This document shows positions 1-10,700 of a DNA stretch of 35,707 nucleotides, piece after piece (within the stretch, counting starts at the first letter, position 1; every line of letters begins with the position of its first letter). Made by a program: the position numbers and the translations under genes. The notes below the pieces were generated by a model. It was not told where the DNA came from and did no database searches. It saw only the letters and a program-made list of their open reading frames with translations. The stretch lies in NCBI GenBank assembly GCA_027575765.1, contig JANBPT010000446.1:1-35707 (forward strand), in the 5' to 3' direction. Source of the stretch: Tieghemiomyces parasiticus (lineage: Eukaryota; Kickxellomycota; Dimargaritomycetes; Dimargaritales; Dimargaritaceae).

Positions 1-149
1 GTGTGGATACTTCCGCCTCGCATCAACTTCTACACCCCCGTGTACTTCAGCCCTCCACTCCTGTTAGCTAATGACCCCTGTTAACATCTCCCCTCGGATG
101 TCCCAAATAAACCTTGGGGAATTTCATGAGAGAGACGCGTATTCGATCG

Positions 150-1160
150 CACATTGGCCATAGCTACTTTTAATGTGGAACAAACTTGATGCATCTCAGC
201 CGTCATTGAATATTCCTAAACAGCCAAAAGTCGCAGGGGAGGAGGAAGGTTGGAGGCCGGGCTAGATCAGGACTATAGGGAGAGATCGGGAGTATCGTCT
301 CGGCTCTGGAAATTTAGATCTAGGTAGCTGCACCATAATGTGGTGGTGTCGTATTGTGGTAGAGCTGCAGGGGATGGCAGTCCAAACTTTGGTCTGCCTT
401 TTGCCTGGACCTGGAGCATGGGTTCCTACCCATACTTTATGTAGTAGTTGGTGGGGGGGCATGGAACCAAAGGGAAGGGCTTGATGCTCAGATGCAACTG
501 CTCGTATCTGGCAAAATAAAATAATGATAATTGACAATATAATCTTGGGTATAGCCAGGCCTCCGCGGGTCTGGGTTGGAACAGGGCTACCTTTGGGGCA
601 CCACTTTCGGCGATCAGAGCCAGCTAGGGGGGGGGGGGAAAGATCATGAAGATAAACCCAAGCCTCGTCACCTGTGGCAATGGGAGTTCAACAAGTAGTC
701 GCTGGTCCGGTCAAACTTCTTTAGGAAATCGGAGGCATAACGTACCCACTGGTGGCGCTGGTCATGGGTGAGGCCATGAGAGGGAGCGCGGGGGGGAGGG
801 GAGGGGAGGGGGAGGTCAGAAACTGAAATGGCTGTACAACCCCCAGGTCCCTCTGCGCAAGACATTGTGCATGATAGTAGGGGAAGTGCGGAAGGTATGG
901 GCCAGTTGCTCAGCTGTCAGCCAAGGGTCCTTCCCCCAATAATCCGAGGACTACATCCCTGCAAGGTTTGCCAATGTTGTTGTTTTTTTTTATAACGGGC
1001 AACTACATCGAGGCTCATCTTCAAAGGAGTCGTGACCGATACAAAAGCGAGCTAGTCACCTGCTGACGGTGGTGCGGTCAGGAACCCGCCAAGTTCTTCA
1101 TGGCAGTCAGCTTGGATCAAAAAGCACCTTTGTCTTACGGCCGTTGGGATATATATAATT
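150..1160 (-). mobile_element. Decayed mariner-type transposase (relic copy 1)
   Basis: Reading the minus strand in shifting frames recovers the order of mariner transposase motifs: TGDEAWVYLHD (about 642-677, first catalytic Asp), HNTTPPHYGAAT (about 323-358, degraded form of HDNAPPHxAAAT with the second Asp lost), PYSPDLA (about 258-282, third Asp) and CDFWLFRNIQ (about 206-236). The frame changes between motifs and stops interrupt it, so it is not functional. The stretch lines up at the nucleotide level with 13346-14265, which carries the same motifs. The total length of roughly 1 kb fits a mariner element. I could not identify terminal inverted repeats, so the edges are approximate. Confidence 0.75.
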
Positions 1161-2093
1161 AATAAACGACTATACACTGCCGTGGTAGGCGTCAACCTAC
1201 TTAATAAATGAAAACTAGCTGTTAAGCTCAAATTTAGACGGGGGGGGGAGGGGTGGATGATTTTTATGTGATGACCATTGCTTTTATTGAATAGCGAACC
1301 AGTAGGTCCCTTTTTACTGGACTAATGGCCGACGTCATTCGTAGTAACTATTTAGCCTAGGCTAGGAAAGCTAGGACGACAAGTTGTGGTGGGGACCGGG
1401 CGCCGGCAGGAAGAGGAGAGATGACTAGGTAGTCGTCGGATCAGGAATAAATGGGATAAGGAAGACAGGGCCCTAGAAGGAATAGACGGCGGCACCCGGT
1501 GGTTTAGGTAACGAAGGGAATGGAGTGATTGACCTTCCATTAATCAGCTACCATAAGGCGCAGCCACCAAGGCTGGGCGGCAGTGCCTGGGACGGAAGGG
1601 CAGCCAGTTGGCCTCACTTTTGGGATATGGATCATGGGGTGGGGTGGGGGGGGATTATAGGTTCCGACAACTGCCATGAATTATTCAATTTTAGAATGGG
1701 TTACATTAAATGTTGTACCGGGTTCAGGATATACCCAGGTTACATCTACAAGATCAACAACATCTGAGATGACAAGCGAGGTTTTCCTGTTTTTTTAGTT
1801 GCTGTTTTTTTGGCTCCATCTGTATAGTTCCAGATTAGGTTCAGGAGAGTGGGCATATTTTATAGAGAGGAAGATAAAAAATAAGGGGGGGAGAGAAAGT
1901 GAGATTTAGAGGCCCCACACAGTAGGATGCGCGAGCTGTAAGGCGGAAAAGAAATTATAGACGTGCAAGTCAACTGGAATCTCGGATGTAGATAATGGCG
2001 GATTGCCAGGGGAAGGGGAGGAGGATGGGGAGTATGTCACTAGAACCAATATACGGAGCGATCACGGGTGAGCGGGCCCAGTTACCTTATCCC
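1161..2093. other. Intergenic, no gene recognised
   Basis: This stretch lies between the mariner relic and the 3' end of the mutase gene. It contains poly-G runs (around 1242), G/A-rich patches and AT-rich patches near 1150 and 1690-1760. Short open frames are present on both strands, but none shows domain motifs or convincing codon bias. The plus-strand frame from 1995 is an antisense shadow of the mutase. Confidence 0.5.
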
Positions 2094-3740
2094 TTACAGG
2101 AACTCTGCGGGCCGCTCGCCCTTGCCACCGGCCAAGTCAAACACCAGCCCACCGAGCTTAAAGGCCAGCTGATCGCACTCGTGGCGGTTCGCGGCCTCGG
2201 CGTACACGCGGACCACGTCCTCGGTACCGGAAGGCCGGACGAACGCACGTCCGCCGCGATATTTGGCCACGAGTTCGTTGACCTTGTCCTGGAGACCGGC
2301 GGGTTCGACGAGCTGGGTGTCGGCGTTGGTGGTCCGGAAGGCGGTACGATCGGCTACCACGACCTTGACGAGGCGGTTGGGCAAATCGGTGTAGGCGTGG
2401 TCCCATTGGGAGAGTGACCATTGGCGGTGAGTCAGGATAACCTCGACGAGGAGGAGGTCCGAGAAGGCATCCCCGACGGTCTGGTTGACGAGGTCCACCA
2501 GGGCGCGCAGCTGGTCGAGGGCCTCGGCCTGCGCGGGTGAACGCGCCTGGGCCTTGCTGAGGGCCTGGGTGGCCGCATGGTTGAACAGCACCGTACCGTG
2601 TCCGTTGGCCTCAAAGTAGACGCCAATGTCAAACTTCTCGGCCTCGTGGTGGAGGTGCTTGACGCCGGTGCATACGCAGGCCACCGGCAGCTGCAGGACC
2701 TCCTTGAGGTAGGCCGTCGAGCTCCCGTTGGCATAGGCGGTCTGGACCACACCCACGTTAAGGTCGGTCAGTCCGGCCGCGCGCGTCAGGTCAGTGATGA
2801 ACATGGCCGCCAGTCCGGAAATCTTGTCGCCATCCAGCAGCTTGAAGGCGTGGTCGGTTTCGTCGCGGTAGAAGTACACCAGGCGGTCGGCATCGCCATC
2901 CAGCGCGCAGCAGCGTTCGAGCGGGCGGCCCTCCACGTTGGCCGAAAAGTTCTGTTGGGTCTTGACGAAATCCGCGCCGCACTGGTAGTTAAGCTGGTCA
3001 GCTGCTTCGATGTTGTCGTTCACCAGCTCGACCGCCAGATTGGCTTCACCGATCCGTTCGGCCAACGCACGCAGCTTGGGGGCCCCCACACCATTGGCGC
3101 AGTCCACAGTGAGTGGCGACAAGCGACGGTGGCCGCTGACCAAGGTACGGAACGCGGTGGCCAACTTGGTGTAGTATCCGTCCTCGGTGGGCTCGCCGTA
3201 CGCCCCGTGGGTGTTGATGCAGCGTACAATGTAGTGAAGTTGCGGCGTGGTCAACACTCCGTAATCCTGATAGGTCACGGTACTGCCCAGCGCGGTTAGG
3301 CAGTCGGTGAGGGCCTTGACGAGGGCCGGGCCGGTTGGACGGGTGTCGCGGCCAATCACGACGTGGGCGGGCTTACTCATATCGATGGTCTTAGCCGACC
3401 GCAGCTCTTCCATGACGGAAGCAATTTCGGTCGCGTCGTTGGCGTTGGCCAGGCGGGTGGCGAACGGTTCCCAGGTGGTGTCCAACATCTCACCACGGGG
3501 ATCCACCACCTTGAGGCCGTTGTCGCGTGCCGGGTTGTGCGACGCCGTCAGCATGACGCCGATGGTGCGACCGTCCATTTTTTTGCTACGCAGGACAGCC
3601 AACACTCCCACTCGGAAAGCGACTGAGGGCAGAAGATCGCCTTGCAGGCGGAACCCCGCCGTTCCGTAGGTGAAAGTCACATTGGGTGGCTTGGGGTACT
3701 GAGCCGAGGCCGTGACGAGGGCGGATAGGTCAAAGGACAT
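2094..3740 (-). CDS. PCM1: Phosphoacetylglucosamine mutase (Pcm1/Agm1)
   Basis: This 548-residue protein should convert GlcNAc-6-phosphate to GlcNAc-1-phosphate, the step before UDP-GlcNAc formation, in the cytosol; UDP-GlcNAc feeds chitin, N-glycan and GPI synthesis. Visible family motifs, in order, are TASHNP at residues 65-70 with phosphoserine Ser67, RDTRPTG at 131-137, TTPQLHY at 164-170, the metal loop DGDADR at 281-286 (Asp281, 283, 285), the sugar-binding EANGHG at 377-382 and the phosphate-binding RPSGTED at 502-508. Length matches the family (about 540 residues) and all four alpha-D-phosphohexomutase segments are present. The gene is uninterrupted by introns. The start is an ATG followed directly by conserved N-terminal sequence, and the stop is TAA at 2094-2096. 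The upstream sense strand is pyrimidine-rich, typical of this window's 5' flanks. Long antisense frames over it are shadows. Confidence 0.96.
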   Translation of the reverse strand: MSFDLSALVTASAQYPKPPNVTFTYGTAGFRLQGDLLPSVAFRVGVLAVLRSKKMDGRTIGVMLTASHNPARDNGLKVVDPRGEMLDTTWEPFATRLANANDATEIASVMEELRSAKTIDMSKPAHVVIGRDTRPTGPALVKALTDCLTALGSTVTYQDYGVLTTPQLHYIVRCINTHGAYGEPTEDGYYTKLATAFRTLVSGHRRLSPLTVDCANGVGAPKLRALAERIGEANLAVELVNDNIEAADQLNYQCGADFVKTQQNFSANVEGRPLERCCALDGDADRLVYFYRDETDHAFKLLDGDKISGLAAMFITDLTRAAGLTDLNVGVVQTAYANGSSTAYLKEVLQLPVACVCTGVKHLHHEAEKFDIGVYFEANGHGTVLFNHAATQALSKAQARSPAQAEALDQLRALVDLVNQTVGDAFSDLLLVEVILTHRQWSLSQWDHAYTDLPNRLVKVVVADRTAFRTTNADTQLVEPAGLQDKVNELVAKYRGGRAFVRPSGTEDVVRVYAEAANRHECDQLAFKLGGLVFDLAGGKGERPAEFL

Positions 3741-6003
3741 CGTGGTAAGGGGGAAGACAGATGTAGGCGAGGGAGGGGGGTTAAAACGATGCTAGATGCA
3801 ATGCAGAGATGAACCGATGCCGACGGTAAAAGATGGAGCAATAAAGCGAGAGCAACGTAGGGTAAAGCCAGGTGGGGCGACGAGCCTAAGGTAGGGAAGC
3901 AGTCGAAGCGAGTAACTAACAGCCAGTGTGGGTGGGGGTGGGGTGGAGTGAGGATGGGGTGTCTCGGGCAAAGCGGATGATGTGTAGCACAGAACAATTG
4001 GGCCTTGATAGCCGGGGTGTGCGGGGCTTTAATAATATGGCCACTGGAGGCTAAGGGGGCGGGGCGGGGTAGTGGGTAGTTTAAGGGGGGGGCTAGGCGG
4101 AGGGGTGGGCCGCGGAGGTAAAATGAGGTGGATTGCAGTGAGGAGGACTCCAACGTGTGGATGGGATGGGACGCTGCGATGGTAACGGTTAAGTAGATAA
4201 TAGATTTGTCACGGCATTATCAATAGCAGTATCGCAACAATCAGCGAGGAAGGGGGGTCTAAGCGACAAGTCAAAAGCAATGCGCCAGTGGAGTGCACCA
4301 GTGCAAACGGGTTGGGGAGGGCGAGGACAATCTTGACCAGGAACAATAGTCAACCCCTCGAAGCAAGGTGCTGGCCAAGGCCTAAAAGCCATCCCCCCCC
4401 CCGAGCCGGCAGATTCAATAATGCGGGAAGAAGCGAGGGGCTGTAGGCCGGCTCCCCTCGCTGGTCGATTAGTGGGTGAACCGAGACCGCCTTAATCACC
4501 ATTTCTGCTGCCGAGAGAGAATCGCAAGCAACCAAAAGTGCGTTAAGCCCACCGCCCGTCCCTAGCGGAAATGTGTCTTCTAGAGAAGACACCGATACCC
4601 AGCCGAAATTCCCGCCCCTCCTCTCCCCTGCCCTGCGACAGCCAACGATCACCCCTTCGGCCCGAACGTCACTATGTGCTTCTATATGCAGTGGCGGTCT
4701 CAATCAAGCTCTGGTTGGCCATCACCAAGGTTTTCCGACTGACAATATGCAATGTGCCATCAGCAGCGGAGTTACATCTCTTCCTTCTCGGGGTTCATGG
4801 GTAAAGAGAAGTCGCCCAATCAACCAGGGCACCTTCCTCACGGCAGGGCTTTCTTGACCTGGTCGGCGTAGCTGCAACCTGCCCCAACAGCAGGGCATCC
4901 CGCGACCCGGTCAGCCATTTTAGGCCTAGTGGCCTGCACGAAATCGCCCCAACCTATAGTAGATATGCCCTGGCCGGGTTGCTAGAATATAAAGACACAG
5001 TCTGTCCGCCCGCCCGCCCATCGTGCCGATGCAAGAGCGCAGAGATTCTTACCATTACCGAACTGCCTGGACACCCGACGCCCACCTGGCCTGCGACGTG
5101 GGGGATCAAAAAGCACGCTTCATGGGTGCGATCTTTCTCCCCACCGTGGGATGGATAGCAGGCGTTGGAGGTGGTAGCGACGAGCCGAGCACCTCATCCA
5201 CAATGGTCCCGGAAAACCTAGCCAAGGAAGCTGACGGGCGATGGTAACGAAGTGGCGGGAGCTTACCATGACGGAGCCCGACGGACGAGTGTACCTTGGA
5301 TATTAATAGTATTCAGAGACTTAGGCACGGCGGCGGGCCGGTGGTTATTAATAAGGCCGGGTTAGCTTCACACATTCCGGGTGTATGCTGATCGACGGTT
5401 GCTCTACCGCACAGTAGGGCGTCTGTATGCACAGAGTGCTATATGCTGCATGTCACTGGCCACGTTCAGCCGAGGTCTCCGTCACTACTGGCGGCTACAA
5501 CCACCACGTATGGCGATCAGCGGTTGTCCCCCCAGGCCTCTCGGCGGTTGTTGAGCGAAGGAGAACCGATTGTGGCTGGAGGAGGCGAGAGTTTGGAATT
5601 ATGAGATGGGCAGAATTACCTTGTCACGCATTCCTTTTCCCGGGTCGGCCGGAAGTGGACCAGAGGGAGGAGGCAGGTCAATCGAACGTCGCTCGGTAGT
5701 GGGCTGGGGAAGGGACGGCCTGGCCACCTGCCAGCTGCGCAGGGGCGGCGGAGGCTTCCAGTGCTCAGGTTCTGGTTAAATACAGTAGGCCCCAGATGAC
5801 GGTCCTGTCCGCCTAATCGATGCGCTTTTTTTCATTCCCAGCCACCCTTCACGACGTGCATCCGGCCATGGGCGACGGGCCCTTGTACCTATCCCTTCCC
5901 CCATTGCCTCCACACTGGCCGGCTGGCCCCCCTCGCAGCCGCATTTCCTTTTTGGGAGATCCTGCCCTGCCCTGCCGTTCCCTTTCCTACCTTACAAGCG
6001 CTG
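3741..6003. other. Intergenic 5' flank of the mutase and beyond
   Basis: The first 400 bases are G/A-rich on the plus strand (C/T-rich in the sense of the mutase) and look like its promoter and leader. A continuous minus-strand frame at 3741-4153 is composition-driven. Near 4988-4994 there is a TATAAAG box followed at 5029 by an ATG opening a 72-codon frame ending at 5247; it shows no known domain and only modest codon bias, so I do not call it a gene. No RNA genes were recognised. Confidence 0.4.
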
Positions 6004-6720
6004 TCAGTACGGTTTCTGTATTTTAGTTGGGGGCCGATCAGAACAGTTACCGTATGCGGCCATTATCCGCCCCCCCCCTCGCATCCATTTTGCCTTGCCG
6101 CCTACTTTCTTCGCCTCCTCGATGTCTAGCAACCACGCTTCCAACCTTTGGAACCCACCCATTTGGGCCTTGTCAGCCCACTGCGTATATTTTTTCCACC
6201 CTTTAACTGCCGCCTGCCATTGTACAGCACCTGATGCACTGCGTTCGCATACTTTCGCTTGCTGCTCTGCCCCGCGTCTTAAATACCACACCTTATCCCC
6301 CCTCGCGCCACACACGGCGGCGTAGTAGGTAGCCAACCCTCTCTATCCTGCACCTTCGTTGCTCACGACCCTGACCACTGCCTTCATCTCTGCGGACCGC
6401 AGGCGCAACCGCCGCATCTCTACCATTGCCTCTGAATCCACCTTCGCATAGTTGTCCTGCCCTAGAGGCCACTAAACCTGCCAGTTCCTGCACTGCTCTC
6501 AACCGCGGTCGCTCGTGCCCTTACACGGCAACACCCGTACCTCAGTACCCTCCTCGTCCTACGCGACGTTTCTAGCACCCACCTGCTCCCTCCGCCAACC
6601 GTCTATCCCGCACCTCTTTGCTTTCGTCCCTTCGCAATACCGTTGGTTGCGACGAATCCCGCTTAATCCCCCTTAGGGCTCGTCAACTGCCTGGTACTTC
6701 CCAGTGCGCCGAACTCTTTA
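6004..6720 (-). pseudogene. Stop-interrupted coding-like relic, unknown family
   Basis: One minus-strand frame keeps a protein-like composition across about 239 codons. It has in-frame stops at 6673, 6559, 6499, 6472 and 6343, followed by 112 open codons down to a stop at 6004. In the part I tallied, about three quarters of third positions are G or C, against under half in a competing frame, which is the bias of the confirmed genes in this window. Recognisable stretches include EMRRLRLRSAEMKAVVRVV and WKKYTQWADKAQMGGFQRLE. I do not recognise a family. It may be a broken gene or transposon piece. The alternative is that the purine-rich strand merely mimics coding sequence, since this is also the far 5' flank of the plus-strand gene at 7714. 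Confidence 0.3.
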
Positions 6721-7713
6721 CCGTTGGTTTTGAACGCTTCTCTATAGGTAAGTGGGCTGTATCACGTATAGAGCGCTTGCCTCAGTCGTCGGTCTCCAGC
6801 AACCTCCTGCCCCTGGCTGGAACACTCTCGTTCGCTTTTCAACTCCGCTGCTTGGTCAGGAGTCCGTGGCCAGTGAATCGCACAGATTGAAGCGCGACGA
6901 CTGATTCCTGTGGGTACTGTCTCTACCGCACCGCGGTCATGTTACTGCCTTTTTTTTTTTTACCCGTCGGTACGACGTCGCCGGTGTGGATGAAGGGCTT
7001 GCGCTTGACGGTCGCTAGGCCTACCTCCCGCCCCCAACGTTCTATCTAACCCACCCCAGGCCATCTCATGCCATGGCCTTGCATATCCTGCAGGTGCCAT
7101 GGTGGATGACGGGTCCCATTGTGCAGGCATACCGCATCTCGACTGGGCCGCCTGTCCTGTCCGCCCGTTTGATTGATTTTTTTCTTACAACAGAGTATTA
7201 GCTGCTAGCAGACAAAGGCATCAAATATACGTGCTATTCATATGACGATCAGGGCGACTAATAATTATATTTACTATTCATCACCCCTTCCCACTTCGCC
7301 TAACTATCCTCATCCTTCACCGTATCCTGAACTGATCACCCTTCACCCCCTTGTCATCCTGTAAACGGCGACGCGCTACACCTACTCCGCCATCGTACCC
7401 GCCCTTTTTGGTACTCAGTCCCCCCCCCCGCACTTTCCTCTCCCCCTTCCCTACGCTGCGACACGTCGTCAATCTGCATATTGCCCCCTTATCACCGCCA
7501 CTGCTAGACGTTTGCCCTTGCTTTGTTGACCCCCCCTTTTGCCGTCAAACCCAAAGAGAGCTAGGCGTTTACTTCGTCCAAATTACCTTTACACATTCCA
7601 GCCACACCGCATTCACCGCCTTACTCGCTCTGGCTCCAGCTCCACCCCACTTGATTTCCCAAGTCCTTGCGACTGCTCCTGATTCCCACCCGGCTCCCCG
7701 GACGTCTGACCTG
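6721..7713 (+). other. 5' flank and leader of the coiled-coil gene
   Basis: This stretch is C/T-rich on the plus strand, especially from 7260. The frame of the downstream gene stays open back to a TTG at 7351, but that upstream part has no ATG, is proline/leucine/serine-rich and looks like translated leader. AT-rich patches near 7190-7280 could hold the core promoter. No other gene was seen. Confidence 0.45.
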
Positions 7714-10700
7714 ATGGCGTCCGCCATGCATCTCACGCCAACGTTACCCCAGCGGACCAGCCAGCGGTGGGCCCTGGATAAGCGCACTCCGGCCAGCAGC
7801 AGCGCCCGCCCTCGTGATGACTCGTCCAGCCACGGCCGGCCGCCCGTCTCCCCCGCTAAGGGCGACCTGGTGAGCCATGTATTCCGGGCCACTGAGCCCC
7901 TGGCCGTCCCGGCGGCCAGCGAGACCAAACGACTCGAAGCCCAACGCTACACTTTGGATACCGATATCACCAGTCTCCGTGACCGGATCGCTAAGGAAAC
8001 CCGCACCGTTGAGGGCCTACGTAAACTGTTCAAGGCCCAAGAGGCTAACTCCGACTCCACCTGGCAGACCCAACAGGAAATCAACCTGTGCGAGAACCGC
8101 CTGCTCTCCCTCAACAAGGAAGCCGACGACAAGGGCCAGCAGTTACTCCAAGTCGAGAATGAAGTCCAACGGCACTACCTGGCCGTGCTGCGTCAGCAGG
8201 TGGCCTGGCACCAGGACATGGCTCAGAGTGTGTACGGCTGGACCAGCCAAACCCTTGTGGAGTCCGCCGAGCACACGCCCGTGGCTAACTCTCCCCGTGA
8301 ACCAAAGGTGCAATCCCACGCCGCCACGGAAGAGGGTCCGCCTGGTGACGATCTAAACGACAGTGGGTCCCCGCGGGTCCGCCAGTTGCAACACCGGGTC
8401 CAGCAACTAGCCGTTGAACTGTTTCAGACCCAGGAGGAGCTGTCGACCACCCAGGCCGGAGCCCAGCGCCTTCGTGCGGAACGCAACGGCCTCCTGCGCC
8501 ACGTACAGACTCTCCAGCGCGGCCTCGACCTCATCTTCCTCTACACCCAGGAATCCTACACGGTGTCCTCGGACGAGATTTCCTACCGTGACCACCTCGA
8601 TCAGCTATTCACCGTCCGCGACCGGGCCTCCTTCCTGACTGTCGACTCGGGTATGAACGAAACGGGCCGGCCTCTCAGTTTCACCGGCTCCAACTGGAGT
8701 GCCGGCGGCGGACCTGCTCAGGAAGCGCGTATTTCTCAAATCATCAGGCACCCCAACGACACGGACCCGACGTTGGAGGATCCCGCCCAGTTGACCACCA
8801 CGTCGCGGCAGTTCGCCCTAAGGCTGTACGACTCCTTCACCAAATGCCGCAATGACGTCGTTGAGGCCCACGCCCAACTGAAGGCCAAGTCGCAGTATTT
8901 CAAGATTTTACACAAGTTTGTCGACCTGCACGACCTCGACGCCGCCCAGCCCAACGGCCCATCCTCCAATGGTACGCGCTACTCGGTCCCGTCAGCCCGG
9001 CTGCGGACCTCCATGGATGAGGAGATGGCTAGGGACACACACCTATTTGAATGGTTCAACCGTCGTACCCCGTCCCGGCCGTCCGGAGTCAGCGTCGACC
9101 CCTCCCGGCCGTCCGGGCTAGGGGTCGACCCCCCGTCAGGTACTCCGACGATGGGCGCCTCCACGACCGCGACGGCCCCAGCACCCCGCCAGGCCTCGGC
9201 GTTTAAGCAGCTGCGGCGCCAGATTTCCACGGTGCTTCGACCTGGGGCCAATACCGGCAGTGGAAACGGTGGTGCGGCCCCGAGCTCTCCGGCCCGCAAC
9301 TCCGCCAAGATCGACCGTAAAAAGTCCGGTGGCCAGGGCGGCTGGTTGTTCCGCCAGCGCTCCCTACTGTCAATGGGTAGTCACTCCGGTCCCAGCGCCC
9401 GCCCCAGCATGCAGGATCATCATCCCATAGGGCAGCCGGGGAGCGGCAACAGTAGTAAACGGCACACCGTGGCCTCCACCGAAATGGACGCCGTCCCGCT
9501 CGGTCGAGCCATTCGTGGGTCAACCAGCGAGGGCCAGATGCGGTCGGGGGGCCGGGTGACCTACGGCGCCAGCGGCCCGCACTCGGGAACGGCGGCTTTT
9601 CCCCCGCTCCACTGCCACCCAGACTTTGTCGTCTATGATTCCCAAATGGGCCAGCGAGTGGGTCAGCTAGAGAACGCCGTGTACGAGCGTGACACGGTCA
9701 TCTCCGAACTGTCTGCGCAGGTCCACGACCTCACCCTCAACTTAGACCACATCCAGAGCCGCCACCTCAAGGTGGTTAGGCCCATCAAGTCGCTTTTCTA
9801 CCAACTGCCGGCCTTTTTACCTGAGACCACCTTCGTTCCGCCCCGCGCCCTGACCGAGTGGATCGAGCGTGAACAAGAGTCCCAGCGCACGGCCGTCATG
9901 CGGTATATTGAAGGGCCCACCGCGACCCTGGAGCCGGTGACCAATACTAGTCCCCCCGTCGTCCCGGCCCCGAGGTCCAGTCTGCAGCTGCTGGGCCGGA
10001 GCAACCGGGCTTCGATGGAACCACCTACGCCCGTGATTGGCCACCCAACCCCGGTGATTGACACCACTGTGCAGACCACCACCGTGATCAGTAACCGCAC
10101 ACCGACCACGCTGACTCTTACGACGACCAGCACGTGGAACCCACAGGCCGTCCGCCACCCAGTTCGCCACGGTGGCCCCGAGCCCACGACCATGACCACC
10201 GACCGTGTCCTGGACCTGGATGAGATTTTGCTGCCGGACCAGCTGCCACGGTTCATGTTTAGCTTCGCCGAGTTCGTTGAGCGCATCGATACGTTGATTC
10301 AGGAGAACGCCAGCCTGCGTAACCGCGTTACCCGCCTTGAACTGGTGCGGAGCGAGCTTGACCAGGTGCGTGAACAATTGTACCAGGACCGTGAGACCCT
10401 CATTGTGGAACGCGAACAACTCTACGCCGACCGTGAACGACTGTGGCAGGAACGCCACGACCTTCTTGCCGAACGGTCGCGCCGTCTCAGCACCGAGTCG
10501 CCCATGTCGTCTGCAGTGGCAGGAGCCGGCCTTGCGCGACCGCTGCTGCATCGCCGCGCCAGTGACACTAGCGTAGCTTACCCCGCCTCGGACGCTGCGT
10601 CAATGTCGTCCTCATCGGCCCGACTGACCGCCGTACCCGGTGTGGGGCCCCGGGCGATACTGAGCCGCCAAGAGTCGGAAGTAGATAGCCTGATTGATCG

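Noticed and set aside
2577..3299. 240-codon plus-strand frame antisense to the mutase
   Set aside because: It lies entirely inside a confidently identified gene; it stays open because of G/C-ending codons on the other strand.
3677..4153. 158-codon minus-strand Pro/His/Leu-rich frame upstream of the mutase
   Set aside because: It overlaps the mutase start, sits in the pyrimidine-rich 5' flank and has no domain.
5029..5247. 72-codon frame with a TATA-like box 35 bases upstream
   Set aside because: Codon bias is weak, there are no signal or domain features, and the box is too close to the ATG to leave a normal leader.
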